A DNA stretch of 64,000 nucleotides from Gnetum montanum (GCA_015680685.1 MNCI01037900.1:554810-618809); one strand, 5' to 3'. Shown: positions 11,593 to 22,835, numbered from the stretch's first letter. Notes: generated by a model not told the origin, from the letters alone. Numbers and translations are program-made.

Positions 11593-11984
11593 NNNNNNNN
11601 NNNNNNNNNNNNNNNNNNNNNNNNNNNNNNNNNNNNNNNNNNNNNNNNNNNNNNNNNNNNNNNNNNNNNNNNNNNNNNNNNNNNNNNNNNNNNNNNNNNN
11701 NNNNNNNNNNNNNNNNNNNNNNNNNNNNNNNNNNNNNNNNNNNNNNNNNNNNNNNNNNNNNNNNNNNNNNNNNNNNNNNNNNNNNNNNNNNNNNNNNNNN
11801 NNNNNNNNNNNNNNNNNNNNNNNNNNNNNNNNNNNNNNNNNNNNNNNNNNNNNNNNNNNNNNNNNNNNNNNNNNNNNNNNNNNNNNNNNNNNNNNNNNNN
11901 NNNNNNNNNNNNNNNNNNNNNNNNNNNNNNNNNNNNNNNNNNNNNNNNNNNNNNNNNNNNNNNNNNNNNNNNNNNNNNNNNNNN
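11593..11984. other. Assembly gap (392 N)
   Basis: An unbroken run of N. The right flank is a 58-bp tandem repeat, so the gap probably hides more copies of that unit. The true length is unknown. Confidence 0.98.
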
Positions 11985-11988
11985 CCTA

Positions 11989-12160
11989 GATGTTATGAAA
12001 AATGTCAAATATACGTTATATTAGACATTATGCATAAGAAGATANGGATGTTATGGAAAATGTCAAATATACGTTATATTAGACATTATGCATAAGAAGA
12101 TATAATATCAAACATCAAATATATGTAATATTCAGCATTATGTGTAAAAGGAAATAACAG
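11989..12160. repeat. 58-bp tandem repeat next to the gap
   Basis: Units starting GATGTTATGRAAAATGTCAAA occur at 11989 and 12047 and are nearly identical, with one ambiguous base at 12045. A degenerate third copy follows from about 12105. The unit is AT-rich and satellite-like. Confidence 0.85.
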
Positions 12161-12179
12161 AGAAAATGTAGGAAGAGAA

Positions 12180-12606
12180 AAAAAAAAGGGAAAGCTTTAT
12201 TGATATAAAATAGAGTATTCGGATCATGTTCTAAGAATGTTCCTTGAGGTTTTCTTCTTTTAGCATCTATCCCTTTAAGGCAATCCAACACTGCCACCAC
12301 AGTTAGGCCTGTAACTTGACTAGAAGGGATGGCTAGTCCACTTTTTGTCTTGCTTTACCCGACTCATGACTTGCCTTACCAACTTTGCCACTCCATTCCT
12401 GGCATGACCTTTAAGCTTAGGTATAAATGCCTTAGGTTAAACCCCCAAAGGTTATCTCAAGAGACATGTCCGTTATTACAATACACCCTTTCGGGTCTTA
12501 ATTGCAACTGCCCTTTTCAAGTTTTTTTAAGATAACAATAACACTTTTTATGAAGAGACACTATCTTCGTTAGGTAGCAACATCATTTGGGAATGAGGAC
12601 ATGACA
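12180..12606 (-). mobile_element. Repeat B copy 1, LTR-like (- strand)
   Basis: On the - strand it begins TGTCATGTCC at 12606 and carries an AATAAA signal near 12200. It matches 28669-29042 over about 370 bp, including ATAAATGCCTTAGGTY and GAGACATGTYC. Just upstream on the - strand (12607-12640) are the words GAGGACGAACAAAACC and then a GGGGGGTAGA purine tract. That is the usual arrangement of a polyprotein end, polypurine tract and 3' LTR in plant gypsy elements. The far LTR end is not visible; it runs towards the 58-bp repeat. Confidence 0.6.
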
Positions 12607-13028
12607 ATCTACCCCCCTAGGTTTTGTTCGTCCTCAAACAAGTCCACGTTCATTGTCTTTTTCTAGCTTCAATGCTTTTGTTATGATCCTATGCTCAAAT
12701 AATTTGATTTCTTCTTTGAACTTGAAGTTGTTTCTTGTCTATTTTGCAAACAAAATATATGGAAAATTAAATATTACCTTCTTAATACTTACCTCATTTT
12801 CTAAGATAATTATAAGAGGTAAATTAAAGATCTACTAACCATCAATCACTAGTCCTAACCAGGGTTACACAAAGTGCAACTCAGATCTGGTTACTCAAGT
12901 GAAGGTAGGGCAAATTCTTTATTCCCAACATTAATTACCTTAGATATTTTACTTATCTAATCAAAATATAAATTAAACAATAAGTTAAATAATAAGATTT
13001 ATTAATAAAAGTAAGAGTGAGACACTTC
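12607..13028 (-). other. Probable 3' end of a gypsy internal region, then unassigned AT-rich DNA
   Basis: 12607-12640 holds the purine tract and a possible polyprotein terminus (EDEQNLGG, then stop) on the - strand. From about 12660 to 13028 I see only AT-rich sequence without a gene. Confidence 0.4.
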
Positions 13029-14293
13029 CTAGTTTTGATCAACCTTTTGAATTGATGGGAGTAATTGTAATTCTACCATAAGTGGTATATGATTAGATGG
13101 CAAGGCTTGATCTTGATTCTTCTCCGCTTCTTCTTCAGAAATTAACTCTAGTAATTTGGTAACTTGGAAAATTGGACATCGTACAAAATATAATCTAAAG
13201 TCTCAATAAAGAATGTTGTTGATCCATCATCATTAGTCATTGCAGAGTAATTGGTAAACTATGGTTCTTGATGACTACTATCCATCAACATCATTTATTC
13301 CTGAATTCTAAAATCTAATTTATCTATTGAAGATTCGAAGTAAGCAAAATATGCATGAGCCAATGGAATTGCATGTTGAATTGATAGAAATATCTTTTTT
13401 AGATTAGGTTCATCTTCCAAGGATTCTTTTATACATCCATATTTTAAGAATTGATAAACACTACTTTCAACTTTTACATTGAAGTCTCCACAAAGAATAA
13501 ATGGAACTAGATCGGTATAACTTAGGAATAACTTATTCTTCAAGCTTTCTTCTATTTTCTTAATTAGATATGCTCCTTGACATAGTCTAACATCTGAACA
13601 TGTTGGTTTGGCAGTCAAATGTGTGTTAACTTTGCATACACATCTTCTTGATAGATGGACTTTTAGAATTAGTACCAAGGCTATGTGATTTTTCCAAAAT
13701 CTTGACTATTCTTTCTTTTCCATGGTTTGAAGTTTTGAAATTTCAAAAATCATATTTTCTAAGCTCCATTTAAATATTTGTACTAATTCAAACTTGGCTT
13801 CTTTATAAAAGATCACACAACCATCCATGTTGTGATTTCTACAATATGCTAATTTGTATGGTTCAAAAGAAGAACTTTTGCAAGAACCTTTTTGCTTGTA
13901 AATACCTCTGTATCCCATCTTTTCCAAGTTTGGTTGGAATTGGTATAGAAACTCCCATGGCAAGACTTCTTGTAGGCATAAAACATCAACATCCAAATCT
14001 TCTACTAAAATGCATGGATATCGATATTCGTGCCAATCTAATGCCCATGGTGGACATAGTGGATGTTGTTTCTTACTTGCTAAGGATCTTGCAAGCATGT
14101 TTTATGTTGCAACTTTCATTCTCATTTTTGAATTCTTCTTTAGATCATTTCCCTTCATGGGTATCATACACCTTGTCAAAATAATATTTTGAGTCTTCAT
14201 GTTTTTTCTACCATATGATTTGGTTGCAGGATGGATTGATATATATCTTCTTGATTGTTGAAGATTGTTTTGTTTCATCAAATGATTCTCCAA
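13029..14293 (-). pseudogene. CCR4-like endonuclease/exonuclease/phosphatase (EEP) family pseudogene
   Basis: EEP proteins of the CCR4/Angel/2'-phosphodiesterase group are magnesium-dependent poly(A) 3'-exonucleases. On the - strand the motifs occur in order. First comes an NMLA segment (14087-14101) after a stop where CCR4 proteins usually read YN. Then: PPWALDWHEYR; VDVLCLQEV (catalytic Glu, about 13960-13985); GYRGIYKQK; MDGCVIFYK (about 13806-13832); NTHLTAKP and VRLCQGA (13570-13625); PFILCGDFNVK (catalytic Asp/Asn, about 13475-13505); VYQFLKYG; EP-stop-FTNYSA; TLDYILY (about 13188-13210); LLELISEEEA; LPSNHIPL (about 13082-13106), where SDH is usual. The protein ends at 13029. Defects are in-frame stops at 14099-14101, 13706-13708 and 13295-13297 and a frameshift near 13190. 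No introns interrupt about 1.26 kb, although plant CCR4-type genes usually have several, so a retrocopied pseudogene is likely. The exact subfamily is uncertain. Confidence 0.85.
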
Positions 14294-14844
14294 CTAATAC
14301 ATCAACTGATTCATCAATTAATACTAATACATCAACTAATTCTCAACTAATTTAGTAATATTTAAGTACATTATATAATTTTAGTAAAATTTAATTTTAT
14401 CATCTCATTCTTAATGACTTTTCTACCCCCCTTAAAGACATTGGCTCTAATAGTATAACTAATGACATGCCATGGGGATCTTAAGGCTATCTACAAAGGT
14501 TATTTTCCCAATAAGGCAACATTAGTTATCCTTATGTTGTCGACTTTTAAGATAGTTTTATGATATCACCAAATTATTTGGTACCTAGATGATAAAGTTG
14601 ACATTGCCATTGAGTTTAGAAGGGTGAAAAATGTTGGATATGACTATTCATATGTTGAAAATGGACATTGTATGCTCAAATTATGCTAAAATTAAACTTT
14701 GAGGCTCTTAATGCACTATATTCGACAAGGGGTAAAAACCAAAATTTGGGATTTCTTGGGATTGATCTGACTTCACCATTGTGTCTATAAGGTTGAAATC
14801 TATAGGAAACAACTCTTCGTTCATTGAAAAAGGCTTCCAAAATC
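14294..14844. other. Unassigned intergenic DNA
   Basis: AT-rich sequence with a short run of ACATCAACTRATT repeats near 14295-14350. Nothing else is recognised. Confidence 0.4.
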
Positions 14845-14945
14845 AAATGTTATGGCTTTTGGTGCAAAAAATGAGACTTCCCAAAAGGTCATCCATCCCA
14901 GTACTACTTTAGGGTGAGTGCTCTTAATTACAGAATTCTTATCTC
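14845..14945 (-). repeat. 5S rRNA-derived sequence (Cassandra-type TRIM or 5S-derived SINE fragment)
   Basis: Read on the - strand, this segment follows the second half of plant 5S rRNA. In order it has AGAATTCTGTAATTAAG (5S: CAGAACTCCGAAGTTAAG), AGTAGTACTGGGATGGATGACC (5S: AGTAGTACTAGGATGGGTGACC), TTTTGGGAAGTC and then TTGCACC. The first half of 5S is not evident, and the middle is diverged. Cassandra terminal-repeat retrotransposons carry such 5S-like sequence in their LTRs, and the TACTGGGATGG variant fits, but the LTR ends could not be located. Confidence 0.7.
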
Positions 14946-15339
14946 TATTGTGACTAATGCACCAAATTTTATTCTTGAAAACTTGTTTTCACATGTTTTT
15001 AATTTTACCAATGGCTTTGTTGATAGGAATTTTGAATTTCCTATTAGCTGACAAAAATTTCAAATTTTCCATCAATTGATGGAAAATTCAAATCTTTTGT
15101 CTATTAATGGAGAAATTTTTTGTTGCGTGGTAGTAATGGCTATAGCAGTGTGTTGACGGTGGCAATCAAAAGGAATCAATGATTCTAGTTGCTAGGTGGC
15201 TAAGCGATGAATGACAATCGCCTTAGAAGCAACATGCATTAGTGACGGTGTGGTCACATGTATTGGTGGCAGCATGGCAGAGGGCCTAGAACATGGCTAA
15301 TGCATGGTGGCGAAGGGTTGGAAACTATGCTAAGCGATG
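14946..15339. other. Unassigned DNA leading into the minisatellites
   Basis: It contains a small inverted motif (AAATTTTCCATCAATTGATGGAAAATT at about 15062-15089). Otherwise G-rich words such as GGTGGC and GCATGGC begin. No gene. Confidence 0.4.
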
Positions 15340-15640
15340 TGGCCCATGCATGCACAACCCCTTTCCAAGGCTTGTGCGACCGTCGTTAGCGCCTCTACTA
15401 CCCCTCTGGGACTTGCACAACTTACTTTAGGCCCTACATGACCTATCCAAGGGCTTGTGTGGCCCACTTTGGGGCCTGCGTGACCCTCCTCAGGGCTCGT
15501 ACGACTTATTTGAGGGCATGCACAGCCATGTCTAAGGCCTACGTGACCTACTTGAGGCTTGCAAAACCCTTCATAGGGCTCACACAACTCTTTTTAGGGC
15601 TTGCATGGCCTAAAATAGGATCCATGTGACTATTGCGATT
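15340..15640. repeat. 21-bp minisatellite (about 13 copies)
   Basis: Degenerate units with consensus CCYACTTKAGGGCYTGCRTGA repeat every 20-22 bp and are clearest at 15419-15630. Because 21 is a multiple of three, the - strand is open for 85 codons and gives a repeating GHxGPKV/GHTSPWI heptad. I consider this a consequence of the repeat, not a gene. The units are unusually GC-rich and CpG-bearing for this window. Confidence 0.85.
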
Positions 15641-15659
15641 TCTAGATTTGGTACTGATG

Positions 15660-16300
15660 ATGACATTGAAGGGTGCTTGTAATTAGCAGTGCCATTGGTG
15701 CTAGGGATGCCTATGATCGATAGGGCCATTAGTACTAGGGACACCTATGATTGGTGGGACCATCGGTGATAAGGATGCCTATGATTGACAACATCAATGG
15801 TGTCCATGGAGTGCCAAGGGTGCTTATGATCAATAGCACTATCAGTGCTTGCGGAGCACTAGGGATGCCTATGATTAATAGCATCATCGATGCTCATAGA
15901 GCACCAAGGATTCTTGTGATTGGTAGCATTAACAATGTCTATGAAGTGTCAGTGCCAAGGATGTCTGTGATCAATGATGTTGATGAGGTCCACGAAGCAC
16001 CAAGGATGCCTATGATAATGTTGATGGTGTCCACGAAGCACCAAGGATGCCTATGATCTACAACATCATCAATGCTTGCAAAGCACTAGGGGTGCATATG
16101 ATTGATGGTGCCATCGATGTGCATGAAGCACCTAGGGTACTTGTGATTGGTGATGCCAATGATGTTCAAGGAGTACTAGGGTTCCCAAAGCACCAAGGTG
16201 CTTGTGATCCATAATGTTGATGGATCTGTAGAGCACTAAGAATGCTTGTGATCCAAAGTGTTGTCAATGTTTGCGGAGCACCAAGAAGATATTGAGGATG
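15660..16300. repeat. 45-bp minisatellite (about 11 copies)
   Basis: Units of roughly 42-46 bp run AGGATGCCTATGATTGAT, then a variable middle, then GARGCACCA. They repeat from about 15745 to 16300, and a shorter, about 30-bp version precedes them. The period is a multiple of three, so 15751-16056 is open for 101 codons with a repeating PRMPMI motif. There is no sign of a real protein. Confidence 0.85.
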
Positions 16301-17204
16301 CATGCACATGGATGACATACTAGATGTAGGTGCATGTAGAAGGAAAACATGACAGATGTGGTGAGACTTAAGGGAGGATAGTATGAGAGGGTGGTGAGAA
16401 GCATCAGATGTAAAGCAGTGACATGGTAGGCAATGTGGCACAGTGGAAGCTGGAGGCAAATTGTAGGCTGTAGTGACCATGTTAAGGCCAATGAGGCTTG
16501 CAGGGCTAGCACAACCCTTGCAAGGTTGGTATGGCTTGTAAGGCTTGTGGCTCCTGTTGGGCTTGTGTTGCATGCAGATTTTTTAAAATAATTTATTATA
16601 TATATATATATATATATAATTTTATTATATATATTTTGTTTAAAGTGAGGGGTTGGTGTTTGAACTCACAACCTCCCTCTTAATTTTTTTTTAAAAAATA
16701 ATAATTTAATATTATTTTACTACATGTAAATCAAGAAACTTAAAATCGTGATATCTCCCAAACCATAAGTTCGATTGAGATGAAATTTGTACCATTGAAA
16801 TCATCTTGACAAGTACTATGCATTGAACATAGTCATAGGTTTCAAAAATGAAGTTGAAATTTTAGGAATTAAAGGACCAAAATATCCTATTTTTTTGAAC
16901 TCACATTTGTAGGCTAATATATGGTAACTTAAGGTCCTCTAGATTACTTGGATAATGAGTTTCAACAAAAAAAAATCAATTTAGATAATGGTTACTAAAT
17001 TTTTGGGAGAAAATTAACAATGATCTTAATTAATTAATATTTATAGTATTAAGATGGGTAAGAGTTACCTAGACTGGTGTGTCCATGTCTTACGAACATC
17101 TCTTGCAATTGATGAATCTTGATAAGGCCAACTCACATCTTCATCGGTCAATGATGTCTATGAAAGAATTTTGTTGGTTGGTGGAATATCATAGACATAT
17201 GGTG
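16301..17204. other. Minisatellite fringe, (TA)n and unassigned DNA
   Basis: 16450-16575 carries further CTTGYAAGGCTTG-like degenerate units. 16597-16618 is a (TA)n run. A stretch at 16640-16680 resembles, on the - strand, a pol III B box (GAGTTCAAACACC), which could be a SINE scrap. 16730-17204 is AT-rich with nothing recognised. Confidence 0.4.
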
Positions 17205-18112
17205 TGATGAGTGGCAAGTATACCCTACTCCCAACCATATGAACTACAAGTGTTCATGCTTAATCTAGTTGAATTCCGTAGACCTTAAGTTCCCATGTAC
17301 ACTTTTTCTAGGAGATAAAATCTAACGTGATGCTCATTGTTTTCCCAACTACATTGTGAAGCTTAGTTGTATGGTTAAGTGTAATTGAGTTACATGATTT
17401 GTATTATTTTATATTTTATTCATGTATGATTAATAACAAGTTGAAACTTAATTTATGAACCAATTTAACTAATCTAATTTCTAATTAATAGCTAACTATT
17501 CTAACATAAGCATCCGATTCGACTTTTCATATACATCCTGAATGCATATAACACTACTGGATTACCAAGCCTTAAGCACTGCTAGGATTACCAAGTGCTG
17601 TATGTTATGCTTGAAGTAGTCATACTTCTATGTTTAATCTATTTAGCTTAATTAATTAATAAATAAAGTCTAGTTTATCTTAATTAATTACATAACTAAT
17701 GAAAATAGTAAATGAAAAAATAAATAATTAATCTATTCCAAATGCTACAAGGTTTGATCAAAAGGATCATCTTTATTGTCATTCACATTAGTGTGCTTAG
17801 GTACATTAGTGCTCAAATAAAGATCTGTGCACTTTTTGACTTCTACTGCAAGCACCCAGAAAAATATTCTAACTCTCAAATGAAAAAACTGCAAGAGCTC
17901 TACTACAACTATGATAAGACACCCCATAAACATAATTGGTAAGCATGTATTTATAGAATTTATCATGGAGCTACATTGATGATGCCTTGTAAACATAATA
18001 AATGCTACATCAATGTAGCCCTATCAATGGGGCAACACCACATTGATGGGGGTTGTGTCGATAAGGACCTGTTGACGAGGGTTGGTTGACATGACACTTT
18101 GATGCTTCATCA
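17205..18112 (-). repeat. Element 1 3' LTR
   Basis: The LTR begins TGATGAAGCATCAAAGTG (18112 on the - strand) and ends in CTCATCA at 17205, giving 908 bp with TG...CA ends. It contains a TATAAATA box (17948-17955) and an AATAAA (17772-17777). The whole length aligns with the LTRs of elements 2 and 3. The adjoining 17200-17204 (TGGTG) would be the target duplication, but its partner is lost. Confidence 0.9.
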
Positions 18113-18124
18113 TACCCCAATGAT
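18113..18124 (-). promoter_or_regulatory. Element 1 polypurine-tract-like sequence
   Basis: On the - strand CATTGGGGTA directly precedes the LTR start. Element 2 has CATGAGGGTA (42510-42519), element 3 has CATGGGGGTA and element 5 has CGTGGGGGTA. Its position and G-richness fit the plus-strand primer site. Confidence 0.65.
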
Positions 18125-18289
18125 TGAATGAAAACTCATACTTGAGTTCCTTTAAAAAATTGGGAAGGCATGAAATTATTAATTGACTCTTGACATAACA
18201 AACTAACATAACAAAACTAAGTGCCCAAGTGTACAGATCAACATCATTAAAAAAATTTGTGGTGTTCATGACATAAAATTGAATAGCAG

Positions 18290-19649
18290 GACATGACTAC
18301 TCAAACTAGATAATAGATCTTTTGATGAAATGAAGGTGGTTGAGAAGATCAAATAGTCCCAAATGGTGGAGGTTCCTAAGGTTCTAAAAGACCTTCGCTA
18401 GCTTTGGACATGCATGGTGGTTAAGGTAGCTATGGTTGTCTTATTGCAGCTGCTACCTCTAGTGGAAGGTGAAAGGCATCCATCACTCATCCAAGTTGAT
18501 TGTTTGGGCCAACTCATTGAAGTGACTCATTGTTGGTTGGTACATGGATGGATCTCCATCACTCATGCCTGCTCATTGCTCTTGCTCACTCAAGAGCCAT
18601 TCACTATAACTGCATAATTGTTGGGCTATTGAAGTGATGTCTGACATAATTTTTTGAGTGGTAGGTGGAGGTGGTGGCTATTGCTTCTCTTTTTGGATTA
18701 TCGTTGTAAGAATTTTTTCTTTCATAATCTCTATCCAATTAGTAATTGGTGCATGTCAGATAGCATCGTTAGTGTAGTAGACTATTCCTCCCCTTCAACA
18801 TAGTTTTTTTGATGAGGCATGAAAAGGGGAGTACCTTCCTTCCATGTTCATTCTTCTTAAATCACTTCTCTATCTCTGGATAGATCAGCTATGGAAGGTT
18901 GACAGGGAATCTCCCACTTAGAGTAGCACACACACAGGTAAAAAAGGTAGTGATCTTGCTGGGCTTGATCATGGGATTTAGGTGAAAGGCCACAATCTTG
19001 TAGTTGATTCTTTCTACAAGTGTGAGCATGTTATACTCCTTGTGGTTGACACCATAGCACTACTAAACCAATTCTTTTTTGATATTGGGGTGCACTTGCA
19101 TTGGAATCTTTGTGATATTCACCCAGGTTTTAGGCAACCCAAGTGCCTTTGCAATGGCTTGTATTGAGTAGGACATTGAAATGTCCTCGATTTTGACCAT
19201 TGAACTAGCCTATCTATTATTCCAAAATAGGAATGTCTCTCCCATATACCACTTCCTGTTGGAAGTGATAATTGACCACATGGGAGAGGTCTTTAGTTGG
19301 TCCTGTATCTTTTTAGGTGCTTGCTCTAAGAAAGAGCCAAAGTTTAACTCCTGGAGTACTATTTTGTGAACCTTCCTTGATTTAATTTGGCTTAGGAAAG
19401 CTTTCATTAGAGTCGCCTAAATGTTTGCTTGCTAAGCTAGTGCCTTGTGTCAGTGGGAATGTTAAGTTGCTACCACATGTTCTAGAATCTAATGAATAGA
19501 TTCTACTTTGGCCTCTTTCCTAAGAGGTCCCATGGCATGTGTTGTAATTGGTTCTTCCTAGGCATGTTCTTGGCCCCTTCTATTCTTGGCTATTTCTCCC
19601 TTTGTTGAGATAGTCCTCCTTCCTATGTTTTTTTTCCTTTTGGTGCCAT
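18290..19649 (-). pseudogene. Element 1 ORF3 remnant with internal deletion
   Basis: The start ATG (19647-19649, reading ATGGCACC) directly follows TTGCAG on the - strand. The N-terminal block contains the words for WSIITSNRKWYMGETFLFWNNR (19210-19290), shared with elements 2 and 4. The C-terminal block near 18300-18480 matches the last part of element 2 ORF3 (the - strand reads the counterpart of 42170-42310). The intervening coiled-coil portion, about 1.6 kb in element 2, is missing, with the join near 18485. Several stops. Function unknown. Confidence 0.7.
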
Positions 19650-21735
19650 CTGCAATTACAACACATCCATGAATTAGTAGATATAATGTGTAACCTAAAT
19701 CTTTTGGATACATTCTCTCATTAATTAGTTACACTTGGCTATGGTTGGACCATGGAAGATTGATTATTTTATTAATTAATTTTTATTATAAGTATCACCG
19801 AAGCTTGTTAAAAAGGTTTAACTTTTTTAATTTGGTGTTTTAATGTTGATTCCTTAGTTAAAACTTTGTGGGAGTTAGAAAAATCTTGAAATTTTTTTTG
19901 TCAAAAATGGCATGTTTGTGGTTCCCACAATTAAGAGCTTACCTTCAAGAGCTACAAGGTCAAAGAATAGAGTGATTTAGATAAATGGTTAGGATGTTAT
20001 AGGCTCAAGAAGGTTCTACGCTTTGAAAATTTGAAAAACTCACTTGGCGTTTGTGAGAAAATGTGAAAATTTCTAAGTAGGGTCATGCATATTTATAGTA
20101 TTTTTGCACTACATCGATGGGGTTGTGTATAGGAGGCCTTGTATACACATGGGCTTTGTCGATGGGGTCCCATTAATGGGGTTTGTAAACAAAATTTTCA
20201 AACTTGAATATTTTAAAAAATATAAGGAATTTTTGAATGAATTTGGGGTCTATTGAGTCCCAAAAAAGAAAAAAATATGTTGAAATAATTGAAGAGGGTC
20301 TTTGAAAGCTTAAAAATTAAAAAATTTTATGGAGAATATGTGAATCAAAGAAAATATGTAAAGGAGCACATAGTTTGATGTAGAAGATGGGTGTATGAAA
20401 GATTCTGATTGTGACAATGCCTAAGGATAAAGTACTTAATGTACCTAACCAAGAGATGAAAGTGGGTCCTTCCCATAGTAGGCACATGCCTTGTTTGACA
20501 TTGCATTACCTCAACCTAGGAGTCCATGGATCCCATAGGTGATTAATGATTGATAGAAGTTAAGGACCAAAACCTGAAAGATTCTACCAATGAATTTAAG
20601 TATGTTAGACAAAGACATCGAACAAGAACATGAACATTGGTAGTGAGGTGAGTTATGAATAGCATGGATGGATGATGGAGAAAGTGAAATGGAGCTTTGA
20701 ATTGAGATCATAAGAAGTCGCTTGTGGATTTGTGTTTAAATGACTTGAGAATATCCATCTATAGTCTAGACCAAAACTAACCACTTTCAGCGACTTTGCA
20801 TCACCACTCTAAGACTGGTCCACCTCCTCAAGACATAAGAGTCCTCTCATAGAACAACCACCACTCCTTAAAGAGAAGAAAAGAGAAGCAAGAAGTGAGA
20901 GAGGACTTTAGTTAGAGGGGATCTTCAGGCATGGGTAACATGTCTTTCTAGTCCCATAACTAGTGCTTGTAGCCCATTTATTTGTTTAAGGGGTATGCTT
21001 TGAATTCTCATCATGTGTTTTATTTTATTTTTATTTATTTTTTCTTTTTTTGTTATTCTTTTTGTTTTCTTTTGGATGGAAACCACACCATGCAAAGACT
21101 TATTCAACTTCCTATTATTGGTTGACATGGAATGGTAAGAAATCTATGAAAACACTCATGCATCCAAATAAGTAAAAGCATACAAAGAGTATTGAGTATC
21201 CTTGAAGTCACACCATGTGCAAACCTTTGAATCCTTTCTAATTTTGGAAACTACCAAGGTTATAAAATTATTAAAAGTTTATTTAATGAAGGGACCTTAT
21301 ACTTTCAAAACAAGGAAAACCATAGAGTTTGTGGATGGGTGGATGTCTTGGACTCATTGTTTGTTCCATGAAAAAGAAACCATGTCTTAGTCATCCATAC
21401 AAAAATTCAAAAATAGAAATTAGACATTAGCAAACAAAACATTAAGCACAAACCACCATTAGTAATAGCTAAAATACTACTGCATCTTGTTGGCATAAAG
21501 CACGTTTATTAACAAAAATTATACAATCATAGCAAAATAAAGTAAAATATATAAGAAAGAAAAATTGAAATGTACTAATGGTGGTGTAAAACAAAAAATG
21601 GTATAAAATAGAAAAAGGTTTTTAAAAAATCAAAAAGGTATAAAAAAAAAAATTTGCAAAAAAACAAAAATGTGAAATAAAAAATAGAAAAAATAAGAAG
21701 CCATGTATGATTAGCACGGATGGCCATCTCCCCCA
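19650..21735 (-). other. Element 1 spacer between integrase and ORF3
   Basis: About 2.1 kb without coding potential. It is collinear with 37405-39467 of element 2 and 55777-57880 of element 3. Shared words include GTAACATGTCTTTCTAGT near 20937 and an A/T-rich tract near 21540-21700. Small ORFs here (for example 20925-21128 and 21202-21390) are not conserved as proteins. Confidence 0.7.
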
Positions 21736-21739
21736 CAAA

Positions 21740-22835
21740 TGAGTTGGAAGGATGAGATCAAAAAAATTGAGCATGGTAGTTCATTCATTGAGGTATTTGT
21801 TACACTAGCTTACTTGGGCTCGTCGAAAGGTTTTATCTGTTGGATGTTGACCACTTGCTTTTTATCTAGGCTTTCAGGTTTGTATATGATCGTGGCCTTA
21901 GAACGAAAGGTTTTATCAATTATATAAGGCCCCTTCCATAATGTTTGAAATTTGGATTGTTGAGGAACATGTATGGGGTTCCAATAGAGAAGCTTATTTC
22001 CTAGTTGAAATTTCTCTTTCTATATTCTAAGGTAATGATGTTGTTTGTTGAATGCCTTATGCACTTTATTCAAGGATAGGGCTACTAGTCAATTTTTTTC
22101 TAGAACATTTAGGTTGATATTTGTTTTCTTTTTGTGCTAGACTTAGGTCAAGATCTAGGTCACAAACTATTAAGAATGTATAAAGCTTGGATAGAATTGG
22201 GAGCGTTAAAAGTTCTTCGTACACCAACTCAAAGGGAGAGTAGCCAATAGGGAATTTCCATATTGAGTGGTAGGCCCAAATGGTATCATTGAGTTTGGTG
22301 CTCCAATCTCTCCTATATTTGCTAATAGTTCTTGTTAGAATCTTTGTGATCTCCTTGTTAGTCACCTCTACTTGATTGTTGGCTTGAGGATGGAAGGGTG
22401 TTGTTAATTTATGTTCATCCCCAAGCATTGCATGAATTTCCAAAAAGTAGAACATGTAAAATGGGTTCATTATTAAAAATTAGTACACATGACACCCCAA
22501 ATATGTTCATAACATTTTTTTTGTACAAATCGAACAGTAGTGGATGATGTATAGTCGATGAAAGCTACTACTTCTACCCATTTGGTATAGTAGTTAATGA
22601 TGACAATTATATATGCTTTTTCACTGGACATGGATGTGATGGGACCCATGACGTTGATGCCCCATATATCAAAGGGTTGTAGTGGTTGAATCCACTATTG
22701 AGGACCCTTCATTTGTGTGGTAATCCAACCATCTTGTTGATAGTGCTCATAGGATTAGATAAACTAGTGGGCATCCCTAAAGATTATGGGTCAATAGTAT
22801 TTTACCATTAGGATTTTTATGATCATATGTCTCCC
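21740..22835 (-). pseudogene. Element 1 integrase remnant
   Basis: Integrase joins retroelement cDNA to host DNA. The best block is 22066-22470. It reads DEHKLTTPFHPQANNQVEVTN and then EITKILTRTISKYRRDWSTK and YSPFELVYEE, the second half of the catalytic core with its conserved PHPQ-type motif and glutamate (VEVTN), plus the start of the C-terminal domain. The first half of the core is visible at 22560-22710 with stops. Confidence 0.85.

Noticed and set aside
11523-12095. Long ORFs across 11493-12095
   Set aside because: They are made almost entirely of undefined bases in the assembly gap.
15330-15587. Repeat protein with GHxGPKV heptads
   Set aside because: It is fully explained by translation of a 21-bp minisatellite. 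No start context or flanking coding signal.
15660-16300. CRISPR array
   Set aside because: The tandem units are degenerate and adjacent, without unique spacers, and the window is plant nuclear DNA.
16636-16682. tRNA-derived SINE or tRNA gene
   Set aside because: Only a B-box-like GAGTTCAAACACC was seen on the - strand. No A box at the proper distance and no cloverleaf.
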